Source: Bacteroidota bacterium (GTDB taxonomy: Bacteria; Bacteroidota; Bacteroidia; Flavobacteriales; Flavobacteriaceae). From it: DNA of 8,407 nucleotides. The DNA lies in assembly GCA_021793135.1 (NCBI GenBank), contig JAJYTI010000095.1, forward strand, positions 1-8,407. The letters run 5' to 3'. The notes beneath the pieces were generated by a model. It saw only the letters and a program-made list of their open reading frames with translations. It had not been told where the DNA came from and did not search any database. This document shows, piece by piece, positions 1 to 6,889 of the stretch. Position 1 is the first letter of the stretch. Every line of letters begins with the position of its first letter. Position numbers and translations under genes: made by a program.

Positions 1-442
1 AGAATTGCAATCGAAAGGTAAAACTGTAATGATGGTGGGTGATGGATTAAATGATGCAGGAGCTCTTGCACAAAGCGATGTGGGAATAGTAGTTTCTGAA
101 AATGTAAATGTGTTTTCTCCAGCTTGCGATGGAATCTTATCCGCACCTAAACTAGTGGATTTGGATAGATATATTGCTCTCTCCAAACGTGGTATTCAAA
201 TAATAAAATGGAGCTTTATCTTTTCGCTCTTTTACAATATAATAGGAACAAGCTTTGCTGTAACTGGTAATCTTATGCCAGTCGTGGCGGCAATACTCAT
301 GCCGTTAAGTTCTATAAGCATTGTCTCTTTCACAACTTTTTCGAGTAGATTATCTGAAAACATTCTAAATAGGAGTAAAATGTCTAAATATGACAAATCT
401 CATAGATTAAAGCATGGCACAGATATAGTTTTACAAGAATAA
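1..442 (+). CDS. ccoI: Copper-translocating P1B-type ATPase CcoI, C-terminal part (5' end outside window)
   Basis: Only the last ~146 codons are present; the frame is open to the left edge (first full codon at base 2), so the TTG at base 5 is an internal Leu and not a start. The visible part holds the end of the P-domain with the GDGLNDAGAL motif (the Mg-binding hinge motif of P-type ATPases), then two membrane helices. The first carries a YN pair (LFYNIIG) and the second MPLSS, matching the TM7 Asn and TM8 MxxSS metal-site residues of Cu(I) P1B ATPases. A basic, polar tail of about 30 residues follows. Being directly upstream of ccoS and the oxidase genes, it is best read as CcoI, which moves copper across the inner membrane for the CuB centre. 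The CPC motif and any metal-binding N-terminal domain lie outside the window, so metal specificity is inferred from the tail motifs and context. Confidence 0.9.
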   Translation, partial: ELQSKGKTVMMVGDGLNDAGALAQSDVGIVVSENVNVFSPACDGILSAPKLVDLDRYIALSKRGIQIIKWSFIFSLFYNIIGTSFAVTGNLMPVVAAILMPLSSISIVSFTTFSSRLSENILNRSKMSKYDKSHRLKHGTDIVLQE

Positions 443-461
443 AATAATAAAGTAGAAGTCT

Positions 462-665
462 ATGGATATTATGTTCTTGCTCTTAGGAGTAAGCCTACTT
501 GTGGCATTAATCTTTCTCGTTGTATTTATTGTCTCTGTGAGATCAGGGCAATATGACGACCTGTATACCCCATCTGTACGTATACTATTCGAGAACGATG
601 TCCCAGCCGAAGATAATTCTACCGATTTAAAAGAGTCTAATTCGAAAACCACCAAAAACAATTAA
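462..665 (+). CDS. ccoS: cbb3-type oxidase assembly protein CcoS
   Basis: A 67-residue protein with one N-terminal membrane helix (about residues 4-26) followed by the family signature GQYDDLYTPSVRILFEND (residues 29-46), equivalent to the GQFDDLxxPAxRILFDD stretch typical of CcoS. The C-terminal ~20 residues are polar, rich in Ser, Thr, Asn and Lys, and likely unstructured. The family is needed for insertion of haem and copper cofactors into the CcoN subunit; the mechanism is not visible from sequence. It starts 19 bases after the ccoI stop and ends 14 bases before ccoNO, so it is very probably co-transcribed with both. The ATG at 462 is the first Met ahead of the helix; no strong Shine-Dalgarno sequence is seen, as is usual in Bacteroidota. 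Confidence 0.93.
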   Translation: MDIMFLLLGVSLLVALIFLVVFIVSVRSGQYDDLYTPSVRILFENDVPAEDNSTDLKESNSKTTKNN

Positions 666-679
666 CAGAAAACGTAATT

Positions 680-2887
680 ATGGAAGTAGAGAAGTTTTAT
701 TACGATAATAAAATTGTTAGAAATTTTATCGTAGCTACCATTATCTGGGGTGTAGTAGGTATGGGAGTTGGCTTATTGCTAGCTTTTATGTTTATGTTCC
801 CAAACATGACCGAGGGTATTTCTTGGTTGAGTTTTGGCCGTTTGCGCCCATTACACACTAATGCGGTAATATTTGCATTTGTAGGTAACGCAATTTTTGC
901 CGGTGTGTATTATTCAACACAGCGTCTGCTTAAAGCAAGAATGTTTAGCGATGCTTTGAGTAAAATTCATTTCTGGGGATGGCAACTTATTATTGTAGCT
1001 GCTGCAATTACCTTACCGTTGGGACTAACCTCAACAAAAGAGTATGCAGAGTTAGAATGGCCTATTGATATTGCAGTTGCGGTAATTTGGTTAATTTTTG
1101 GAGTAAACCTAATAGGGACTATGATTCGTCGTAGACAGCGACATTTATATGTTGCTCTTTGGTTCTACTTAGCAACTTTTGTTACGGTTACTGTTTTGTA
1201 TGTTGTAAATAACATTCAATTACCTGTAACTTTAACCAAGTCATACTCTGTATATTCGGGAGTACAAGATGCTCTTGTACAATGGTGGTATGGTCATAAC
1301 GCAGTGGCGTTTTTCTTAACCACTCCTTTCTTAGGATTAATGTATTACTTTGTACCTAAAGCAGCAAATAGACCTGTATATTCCTATAGGCTTTCTATTG
1401 TGCACTTCTGGTCTTTAATTTTTATTTATATCTGGGCAGGTCCTCACCACTTGCTTTATACTTCGCTACCAGCATGGGCGCAAAGTTTAGGTGTAGCTTT
1501 CTCAGTTATGCTTTTAGCGCCATCTTGGGGAGGTATGATTAACGGTTTGTTGACTCTTAGAGGTGCATGGGATAAAGTAAGAACCGATCCAGTTCTTAAG
1601 TTCTTTGTTGTGGCGATTACTGGTTATGGTATGGCTACCTTCGAAGGACCATTACTTTCTCTTAAAAACGTAAACGCAATTGCGCACTTTACCGACTGGA
1701 TTATTGCCCACGTTCACGTAGGAGCATTGGCTTGGAATGGTTTCTTAACCTTTGGTATGATTTATTGGTTAGCACCACGTCTATTTAAAACCAAGTTATA
1801 CTCTGTTAGATTAGCAAATATGCATTTCTGGATTGGAACTTTAGGGATAGTGCTTTATACCTTGCCATTATATGTAGCAGGATTTACTCAAGCATCTATG
1901 TGGCGTCAATTTAACCCAGACGGATCTCTGCGTTATGCTAACTTTATGGAAACTGTAGTAGAGATTATGCCTATGTATTGGCTACGTGCCATAGGAGGAA
2001 CTATGTTTATTGCAGGTATGTTTATTTTGCTTTATAATATAATTAAAACTGCACAGCAAGGTTCTAAAGTTACAGATGAAGCTGCAGAGGCGATGCCACT
2101 TGAAAAAATCAGTCGTTCTAGAATTGGTTCGGAAGGATGGCATAGTTGGTTGGAACGTCGTCCCGTTAAATTAACAATCTGGGCTACTATAGCTATATTA
2201 ATTGGAGGTATGGTTCAAATTATTCCTTCATTATTAGTAGATGATTATGTGCCGAAGATTTCAACAGTTAAACCATATACACCATTAGAGTTAGAAGGTA
2301 GAGACTTATATATCCGAGAAGGTTGTGTTTCTTGTCACACCCAAATGGTTCGTCCATTCCGAAGCGAAACAGAACGTTATGGTGGAGAGTACTCTAAATC
2401 TGGAGAATATATTTACGACCGTCCATTCTTATGGGGAAGTAAACGTACTGGGCCAGACTTACAACGTGTAGGTGGTAAATACTCAGATAGCTGGCACTTT
2501 AACCATATGTACAATCCTGAAAGTACATCTTCAGGCTCTATAATGCCTTCTTATAAATGGTTAATTAGCAATGAGCTCAACACAGATCATATAGAAAAGA
2601 AAATGAAAGTGTTGACTAAACTTGGTACACCATATACCGAAGAGGATATAGAAAATGCAAGAACTTCTATGCAAGAACAAGCCGAAGGAATTGTAGAAAG
2701 CTTATATGGAGATCCTGACTTTGTAAAAACTTATGAAGGAGAGAAATCTTATGCAGAAGAAAATGGTTTGCCGTTTGTCGAGATGAAAGATAGAGAAATC
2801 GTTGCTTTGATTGCCTATCTACAGCGTTTAGGAACCGATATTCGTTTGGAAAGTACAGACGGAGATGAAGTAAGTGTTAACGAATAA
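680..2887 (+). CDS. ccoNO: Fused cbb3 oxidase subunits I and II (CcoN-CcoO)
   Basis: The 735-residue protein joins the catalytic haem-copper subunit CcoN (about 1-457) to the membrane-anchored mono-haem cytochrome c CcoO (about 495-725); these are separate genes in Proteobacteria. By alignment with the remembered Pseudomonas stutzeri CcoN numbering, His59 and His346 bind low-spin haem b, His344 binds high-spin haem b3, His206, His256 and His257 bind CuB, Tyr250 is the Tyr cross-linked to a CuB His, and Glu322 is the conserved Glu near the active site. A polar linker of ~40 residues leads to the CcoO anchor helix (about 499-520), then CVSCH (549-553) for covalent haem c, with Met622 in SIMPSY as the likely axial ligand. 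All catalytic residues are present, so the enzyme should reduce O2 and pump protons. Translation begins 14 bases after ccoS with an A-rich leader and no clear Shine-Dalgarno sequence. Confidence 0.97.
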   Translation: MEVEKFYYDNKIVRNFIVATIIWGVVGMGVGLLLAFMFMFPNMTEGISWLSFGRLRPLHTNAVIFAFVGNAIFAGVYYSTQRLLKARMFSDALSKIHFWGWQLIIVAAAITLPLGLTSTKEYAELEWPIDIAVAVIWLIFGVNLIGTMIRRRQRHLYVALWFYLATFVTVTVLYVVNNIQLPVTLTKSYSVYSGVQDALVQWWYGHNAVAFFLTTPFLGLMYYFVPKAANRPVYSYRLSIVHFWSLIFIYIWAGPHHLLYTSLPAWAQSLGVAFSVMLLAPSWGGMINGLLTLRGAWDKVRTDPVLKFFVVAITGYGMATFEGPLLSLKNVNAIAHFTDWIIAHVHVGALAWNGFLTFGMIYWLAPRLFKTKLYSVRLANMHFWIGTLGIVLYTLPLYVAGFTQASMWRQFNPDGSLRYANFMETVVEIMPMYWLRAIGGTMFIAGMFILLYNIIKTAQQGSKVTDEAAEAMPLEKISRSRIGSEGWHSWLERRPVKLTIWATIAILIGGMVQIIPSLLVDDYVPKISTVKPYTPLELEGRDLYIREGCVSCHTQMVRPFRSETERYGGEYSKSGEYIYDRPFLWGSKRTGPDLQRVGGKYSDSWHFNHMYNPESTSSGSIMPSYKWLISNELNTDHIEKKMKVLTKLGTPYTEEDIENARTSMQEQAEGIVESLYGDPDFVKTYEGEKSYAEENGLPFVEMKDREIVALIAYLQRLGTDIRLESTDGDEVSVNE

Positions 2888-2897
2888 AAACTTAGTT

Positions 2898-3092
2898 ATG
2901 CTGAAATTTATTAAAGGAAACTTAGAAAATATAGATGGTGTAGCTATATACCCTATTATATCTTTATTGATATTCTTTATTTTCTTTTCTGTGCTTTATG
3001 TGTGGATATTTTCTGCAAAAAAAGAATATATAGAAGAAGTAAGTAATCTTCCATTAGATGATGATATAAACCCAAATATAACAGAACAATGA
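2898..3092 (+). CDS. ccoQ: Small cbb3 oxidase subunit CcoQ/FixQ
   Basis: The 64-residue protein has one membrane helix (about residues 16-38) and an acidic, soluble C-terminal tail ending in ITEQ. Size, topology and position between ccoNO and ccoP identify it as CcoQ, which in other bacteria stabilises the association of CcoP with the core. Sequence conservation in this family is low, so the call rests largely on context. A longer reading from GTG at 2874 would overlap ccoNO by 14 bases and add eight polar residues; the ATG at 2898, 10 bases after the ccoNO stop, is preferred. The stop codon overlaps the ccoP start as ATGA, suggesting translational coupling of the two subunits. Confidence 0.83.
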   Translation: MLKFIKGNLENIDGVAIYPIISLLIFFIFFSVLYVWIFSAKKEYIEEVSNLPLDDDINPNITEQ

Positions 3093-3952
3093 ATAGTACC
3101 TCTTCATATTTACGAGTCATAGGATATATGATTGTTGCATTCATATTATTTGAATTACTAATAGATGGCGGCAACAAAATGGCAATCATGGCCTATCCTA
3201 TATTATGGTTAGTGCTTTTAGTTCTTCTCTTTATTGCAGTAGCATTTGAGATAACTTTGAGTGCTGTTAAAAATACAATGTATCGTGCACTTCCAGAAGA
3301 TGCAAAAGCACGCTATAAGGAAAGTGAATCTAACGAAAAACTAAAAGCTTGGTATAGACGTATGTTAGATACCAAACCGATAGAAAAAGAAGATGCCATT
3401 ATTATGGATCATGAATATGATGGTATTCGTGAGTTGGATAATAACTTACCGCCGTGGTGGAAGTATTTATTCTATATAACCATTGTATTTGCTGCAGGTT
3501 ATATGTTATATTATCATGTTTTTGATGGTCCAACACAAGAGATGGAGTATGATAAAGAAATGGCGGATGCTGCGATAGCAATTGAAAAGTATAAAAAAGA
3601 CAACCCAGATTTAATCGATGCATCTACTGTTGAGTTATTAACCGATGCATCAGATTTAAAAGAAGGAGAATCTATTTTTATGCAAAACTGTTCTGCTTGT
3701 CACCGTGCCGATGGTGGAGGTGGTATAGGTCCAAACCTAACAGACGACTACTGGATTTTAGGTGGTGATATTGCTTCTATTTATACGGTTATTTCTGAAG
3801 GAGGCCGAGCTGGTAAAGGAATGGTCTCATGGAAAAATGACTTAAACCCATTGGAAATAGCTCAAGTATCAAGTTATATTATAAGCTTATCAGGAACCAA
3901 TCCACCAGATGCCAAAGCTCCAGAAGGAGACTTTTACGAACGAGAAGAATAA
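3089..3952 (+). CDS. ccoP: cbb3 oxidase subunit III, mono-haem cytochrome c (CcoP)
   Basis: The 287-residue protein begins with two hydrophobic helices (about 7-25 and 32-55), then a polar region leading to the FixP_N-like stretch DGIRELDNNLPPWWKYLF (111-128) and a third helix (to about 143), and ends with one cytochrome c domain. The only CXXCH is CSACH at 201-205, and Met245 in GKGMVSW is the likely sixth haem ligand. The proteobacterial CcoP usually carries two haem c groups, so this is the mono-haem form common in Bacteroidota. Its role is electron entry: it takes electrons from the donor cytochrome or the bc1/alternative complex III side and passes them to CcoO. The start ATG overlaps the ccoQ stop by four bases. 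The two extra N-terminal helices distinguish it from the single-anchor CcoP of many other bacteria. Confidence 0.95.
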   Translation: MNSTSSYLRVIGYMIVAFILFELLIDGGNKMAIMAYPILWLVLLVLLFIAVAFEITLSAVKNTMYRALPEDAKARYKESESNEKLKAWYRRMLDTKPIEKEDAIIMDHEYDGIRELDNNLPPWWKYLFYITIVFAAGYMLYYHVFDGPTQEMEYDKEMADAAIAIEKYKKDNPDLIDASTVELLTDASDLKEGESIFMQNCSACHRADGGGGIGPNLTDDYWILGGDIASIYTVISEGGRAGKGMVSWKNDLNPLEIAQVSSYIISLSGTNPPDAKAPEGDFYEREE

Positions 3953-3969
3953 ACACTGAAACTATTACT

Positions 3970-3999
3970 GACTGGATGTTTTTTAGAAGGCATCCAGTC
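3970..3999 (+). terminator. Hairpin between ccoP and ccoG (possible attenuator or mRNA-stabilising stem)
   Basis: A perfect 9-bp stem, GACTGGATG (3970-3978) and CATCCAGTC (3991-3999), can extend inward by two G-U pairs and one T-A pair, leaving a small loop with part of a T-run. It begins 17 bases after the ccoP stop and ends 16 bases before the ccoG start. The downstream side (TATTAATCTAT) is AT-rich but lacks an uninterrupted T-run, so a full intrinsic terminator is doubtful. Partial termination, or protection of the ccoNOQP transcript 3' end, would both lower ccoG-H expression relative to the structural genes. Confidence 0.45.
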
Positions 4000-4015
4000 T
4001 ATTAATCTATAGACT

Positions 4016-5431
4016 ATGCCCGATAACGAAAGTTTTAGAGACAGTATTGCTACTATTAATGAGGAAGGAAAACGTTCTTGGATATATCCAAAGAAGCCAA
4101 AAGGGAAGTACTACGATTATCGTAAATACGTTAGTTATGTACTACTAACTTTTTTGTTGGTATCTCCTTTTATTAAGGTAAATGGCAATCAGTTTTTGCT
4201 ATTTAACTTTATGGAGCGAAGGTTCAATGTGTTTGGTTTTCCTTTTTGGCCTCAAGATTTTTACTTGATGGTAATCTCTATGATTACAGCAATTATCTTT
4301 ATTACTTTATTTACTGTCGCTTTCGGAAGAGTTTTTTGTGGTTGGATTTGTCCTCAAACTATTTTCATGGAAATGGTTTTTAGACGAATCGAATATTGGA
4401 TTGAAGGAGATAGAGGGAAGCAGATTAGATTAGATAAACAAAAGTGGGATGCCGAGAAAATCCGAAAGAAAGGAACCAAGTGGTTTATATTTTTCCTTAT
4501 TTCCTTCATTATAGCAAATGTTTTCTTAGCTTATTTAATAGGGAGCGATAATCTTTTGCTCTACATGAAAGATGGGCCATTAGAACATTTAAAAACCTTT
4601 TTAATGCTTTTAGCATTTACCGGAGTTTTCTATTTTATTTTCACATGGTTTAGAGAGCAAGTTTGCGTTATTGCATGTCCATATGGAAGATTACAGAGTG
4701 TGCTATTAGATGATCAGTCTATAGTTGTTGCTTATGATTATAAACGTGGGGAAGGAGAAACTGGTAGAGCTAGATTTAGAAAAGGAGAGGATAGAGCCGC
4801 ACTTGGAAAAGGAGACTGTATAGATTGTTTTCAATGTGTTCAAGTATGTCCTACAGGTATTGATATTCGTAATGGAACACAGCTAGAGTGTGTTAACTGT
4901 ACTGCTTGTATCGATGCTTGTGATGCTATGATGGAAGCTGTAAATTTACCTAAGGGACTTATTCGCTTTGCAAGTGAAGAGAATATTTCTAAAGGTAGAA
5001 AGTTTAAGTTTACAGGACGCATGAAAGCTTATGCCGCGGTGCTTACTATACTAGTAGGAGTTTTAGTTAGCTTGTTGTTTATAAGAAGTGATTTGGATGC
5101 TACTATATTACGCTTGCCAGGACAATTGTACGAGCGTAAAGGTGAACATATATTAAGTAACGTATATACATATAAACTTATAAATAAAACAACAAGAGAT
5201 ATCGATTCCGTACACTTTAAATTACTTAGCCATGATGGAGAAGTAAAGCTAGTTAGAAATAAAGCTTTTGAAGTAGAAGGACAGGATTATGCAGAGGGGA
5301 CCTTGTTTATTGAAATTGATGAAAGAGCATTAAGCTCAGATAGAGAAAAAGTACAGATTGGAATTTATAGTGGTGATAAAAGGTTATCTACAACTAAAGC
5401 CACTTTCTCTGGTCCACGTACTTTTAAATAA
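4016..5431 (+). CDS. ccoG: cbb3 oxidase accessory protein CcoG (FixG/RdxA-type iron-sulfur membrane protein)
   Basis: The 471-residue protein has about five membrane helices (around 39-55, 82-107, 157-175, 193-212 and 337-356). Cys pairs occur at membrane edges in CGWICPQ (Cys108, Cys112) and CVIACPYG (Cys217, Cys221). Two ferredoxin-type 4Fe-4S motifs follow: Cys268, 271, 274, 278 and Cys292, 295, 298, 302. The last ~110 residues form the periplasmic immunoglobulin-like FixG_C domain. In the characterised family CcoG acts in copper delivery to the oxidase, reported as reduction of Cu(II) to Cu(I). All expected Cys residues are intact. It follows ccoP after a 63-base gap containing a hairpin and precedes ccoH by 37 bases. 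The N-terminus (FRDSIATINEEGKRSWIYPKKP) directly follows the ATG at 4016 and fits remembered flavobacterial CcoG N-termini, supporting that start. Confidence 0.95.
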   Translation: MPDNESFRDSIATINEEGKRSWIYPKKPKGKYYDYRKYVSYVLLTFLLVSPFIKVNGNQFLLFNFMERRFNVFGFPFWPQDFYLMVISMITAIIFITLFTVAFGRVFCGWICPQTIFMEMVFRRIEYWIEGDRGKQIRLDKQKWDAEKIRKKGTKWFIFFLISFIIANVFLAYLIGSDNLLLYMKDGPLEHLKTFLMLLAFTGVFYFIFTWFREQVCVIACPYGRLQSVLLDDQSIVVAYDYKRGEGETGRARFRKGEDRAALGKGDCIDCFQCVQVCPTGIDIRNGTQLECVNCTACIDACDAMMEAVNLPKGLIRFASEENISKGRKFKFTGRMKAYAAVLTILVGVLVSLLFIRSDLDATILRLPGQLYERKGEHILSNVYTYKLINKTTRDIDSVHFKLLSHDGEVKLVRNKAFEVEGQDYAEGTLFIEIDERALSSDREKVQIGIYSGDKRLSTTKATFSGPRTFK

Positions 5432-5468
5432 TATAAGACATTCAATTTAATTTGAAAAAAATATAATT

Positions 5469-5915
5469 ATGAAGATTAATTGGGGAACAGGAATAGTGAT
5501 AGCAATGGCAGTATTTATGTCGTTCATATTATACTTCGTCTTGCAAATGGTAATAAGTAGTGCTTATGACCCAGAGATGGTTACAGAAGATTATTATCAA
5601 AAGGAATATGTTTTTCAACAAGAGATAGATGCTATTCAGAATGGTAACGCACTCAAGGATAATGTGAAAATAAACAAAGAAGGTAATGCTTTCTCTGTAA
5701 TTTTTCCACAAGAATTTAACTACGAGGAGATTTCTGGTACTATATATATGTACAGACCTTCAGATAAGAATTTGGATATAGAAATACCTATTAAATTAGA
5801 TGCTTCTAGCTATATAATTCCAAATGAACAATTAGCAGAAGGTAAGTGGCAAATTAGTATAGACTGGCAGTATCACGATAAGAATTATCTTTATAAGAAA
5901 ACGATTTACAATTGA
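5469..5915 (+). CDS. ccoH: cbb3 oxidase assembly protein CcoH/FixH
   Basis: The 148-residue protein has one N-terminal membrane helix (about residues 6-30) and a periplasmic domain predicted to be beta-rich. The segment just after the helix, PEMVTEDYYQKEYVFQQEID (35-54), matches the LVxxDYYxxxxxYQ-type signature of FixH. The family is required for stable cbb3 assembly and associates with the oxidase subcomplexes; its exact activity is not evident. It lies 37 bases after ccoG and 11 bases before the following membrane-protein gene, so it sits in the same assembly half of the block. The leader before the ATG is A-rich (TTTGAAAAAAATATAATT). Confidence 0.9.
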   Translation: MKINWGTGIVIAMAVFMSFILYFVLQMVISSAYDPEMVTEDYYQKEYVFQQEIDAIQNGNALKDNVKINKEGNAFSVIFPQEFNYEEISGTIYMYRPSDKNLDIEIPIKLDASSYIIPNEQLAEGKWQISIDWQYHDKNYLYKKTIYN

Positions 5916-5926
5916 TTTAGAAATTT

Positions 5927-6631
5927 ATGTTATTAACTGCATTTCTTTTTGGTTTACTCGGTAGCTTTCACTGTGTAGGTATGTGTGGGCCCATAGCCTT
6001 TATGCTTCCAGTAGATAGACAAAATCGTGTAAAAGGAATGTGGCAAACATTTTTATATCATTTTGGGCGATTGTTTAGCTATATGCTAATAGGAATATTG
6101 TTTGGATTGGTAGGAAGTAGTTTTCAGTTGTTTGGATTGCAACAAGCCTTGTCCATAGCTATGGGGGTACTTATGTTGCTTGTGGTATTCTTACCTACAC
6201 GAGTTTTTAATAAATACAATTTTTCAAAACCAATCTATCGTTGGGTTGGTAAGGTAAAAAGTGCGCTCGGTAAGGAACTTAAGAAAAAAAGAAGTGATAC
6301 TTTCTTGAGTATTGGGGTCTTAAACGGACTTTTACCATGTGGTTTAGTATATATGGCTGTATTTGGTGCTATTGCTACTGCAAATCCATTGGAAGGAGGA
6401 GTTTATATGATGTTCTTTGGATTAGGTACGGTACCGCTTATGAGCTTTGCTGTTTACCTAGGAAACTTCCTTAAAGGTAAAGCCAGACAGAGATTACAGC
6501 GTATTGTACCTGTATTCGTGGCAATTGTTGCTATATTATTTATACTTCGCGGCCTAGGGCTGGGAATACCATATATTTCGCCAGAAGCTGTAGAGTTACA
6601 TTCTGCTAGTGCAAATAAATTTTGTTTTTAA
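5927..6631 (+). CDS. TauE/SafE-like membrane protein of the DsbD_2 type, linked to cbb3 oxidase assembly
   Basis: The 234-residue protein is almost entirely membrane-embedded with about six helices (roughly 3-26, 43-67, 72-91, 127-149, 155-180, 192-212). Helix 1 carries GSFHCVGMCGP (residues 12-22; His15, Cys16, Met19, Cys20) and helix 4 carries NGLLPCGLVY (133-142; Cys138). These paired motifs define the group annotated as sulfite exporter TauE/SafE or cytochrome c biogenesis transmembrane region (DsbD_2). The sulfite-exporter name is inherited and unlikely to describe this protein. Relatives occur beside cco genes in other phyla, so a role in thiol redox or copper handling for the oxidase is a reasonable inference; the His, Met and Cys residues would suit Cu(I). 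A long basic loop (about 92-125, with KELKKKRSD) separates the two three-helix halves. It begins 11 bases after ccoH. Confidence 0.85.
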   Translation: MLLTAFLFGLLGSFHCVGMCGPIAFMLPVDRQNRVKGMWQTFLYHFGRLFSYMLIGILFGLVGSSFQLFGLQQALSIAMGVLMLLVVFLPTRVFNKYNFSKPIYRWVGKVKSALGKELKKKRSDTFLSIGVLNGLLPCGLVYMAVFGAIATANPLEGGVYMMFFGLGTVPLMSFAVYLGNFLKGKARQRLQRIVPVFVAIVAILFILRGLGLGIPYISPEAVELHSASANKFCF

Positions 6632-6666
6632 TAAAAAATCTTTACTAATAAAATAATACGATTCTT

Positions 6667-6834
6667 ATGCTAAACACAAAACTTTTATTACCATTATACA
6701 ATTGGGGGATAGGGACCGCACTTATTATCCTGTTTGCAATTGTATGCTTGGCTTTAGTTCTGGTTGTGGTTAATATTATGAAGAACGACACACCAGTGGA
6801 TGAGGTTAAAAAGAAAGAAGAAATTAATCAATAA
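6667..6834 (+). CDS. Small single-helix membrane protein, unknown function (55 aa)
   Basis: This short ORF starts at an ATG 35 bases after the preceding stop and ends with TAA just before the terminator hairpin. It encodes a short N-terminal polar-hydrophobic segment (MLNTKLLLPLYNWG), one strong membrane helix (about residues 15-38, with a Cys at 27), and a charged tail (KNDTPVDEVKKKEEINQ). Such a clean polar-helix-charged design, and its place as the last gene before the terminator, argue that it is real. It resembles CcoQ in size and topology but shows no motif I can assign. It could be a small accessory subunit or assembly factor of the oxidase, similar in concept to the small CcoM subunit of Pseudomonas; that is speculation. 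No function is claimed. Confidence 0.7.
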   Translation: MLNTKLLLPLYNWGIGTALIILFAIVCLALVLVVVNIMKNDTPVDEVKKKEEINQ

Positions 6835-6845
6835 TTGCAATAAAT

Positions 6846-6885
6846 AAAAGAGCGACAAAGGTAAATATACATTAGTCGCTCTTTT
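6846..6885. terminator. Bidirectional intrinsic terminator between the cco block and the ypdA-type gene
   Basis: A perfect 11-bp stem pairs AAAAGAGCGAC (6846-6856) with GTCGCTCTTTT (6875-6885) around an 18-base loop. On the plus strand the stem ends in TTTT followed by ACTTTTAT; on the minus strand it ends in TTTT followed by ATTTATTG. The shape therefore works for both the rightward cco block, ending 11 bases before it, and the leftward ypdA-type gene, whose stop codon ends 4 bases from the stem. Confidence 0.88.
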
Positions 6886-6889
6886 ACTT

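Noticed and set aside
137..145. DnaA-box-like TTATCCGCA in ccoI
   Set aside because: It has one mismatch, lies alone inside a coding region, and is explained by codon content.
2874..2897. Upstream GTG start for ccoQ giving a 72-residue protein
   Set aside because: It would overlap the ccoNO end and add a polar stretch; the ATG at 2898 sits just after the ccoNO stop and gives a normal CcoQ.
5441..5456. Short inverted repeat TTCAA...TTGAA between ccoG and ccoH
   Set aside because: Arms are only five bases of AT-rich sequence, with no terminator features; the nearby TAATTTG also lacks a full Bacteroidota promoter match (TAnnTTTG with an upstream TTG).
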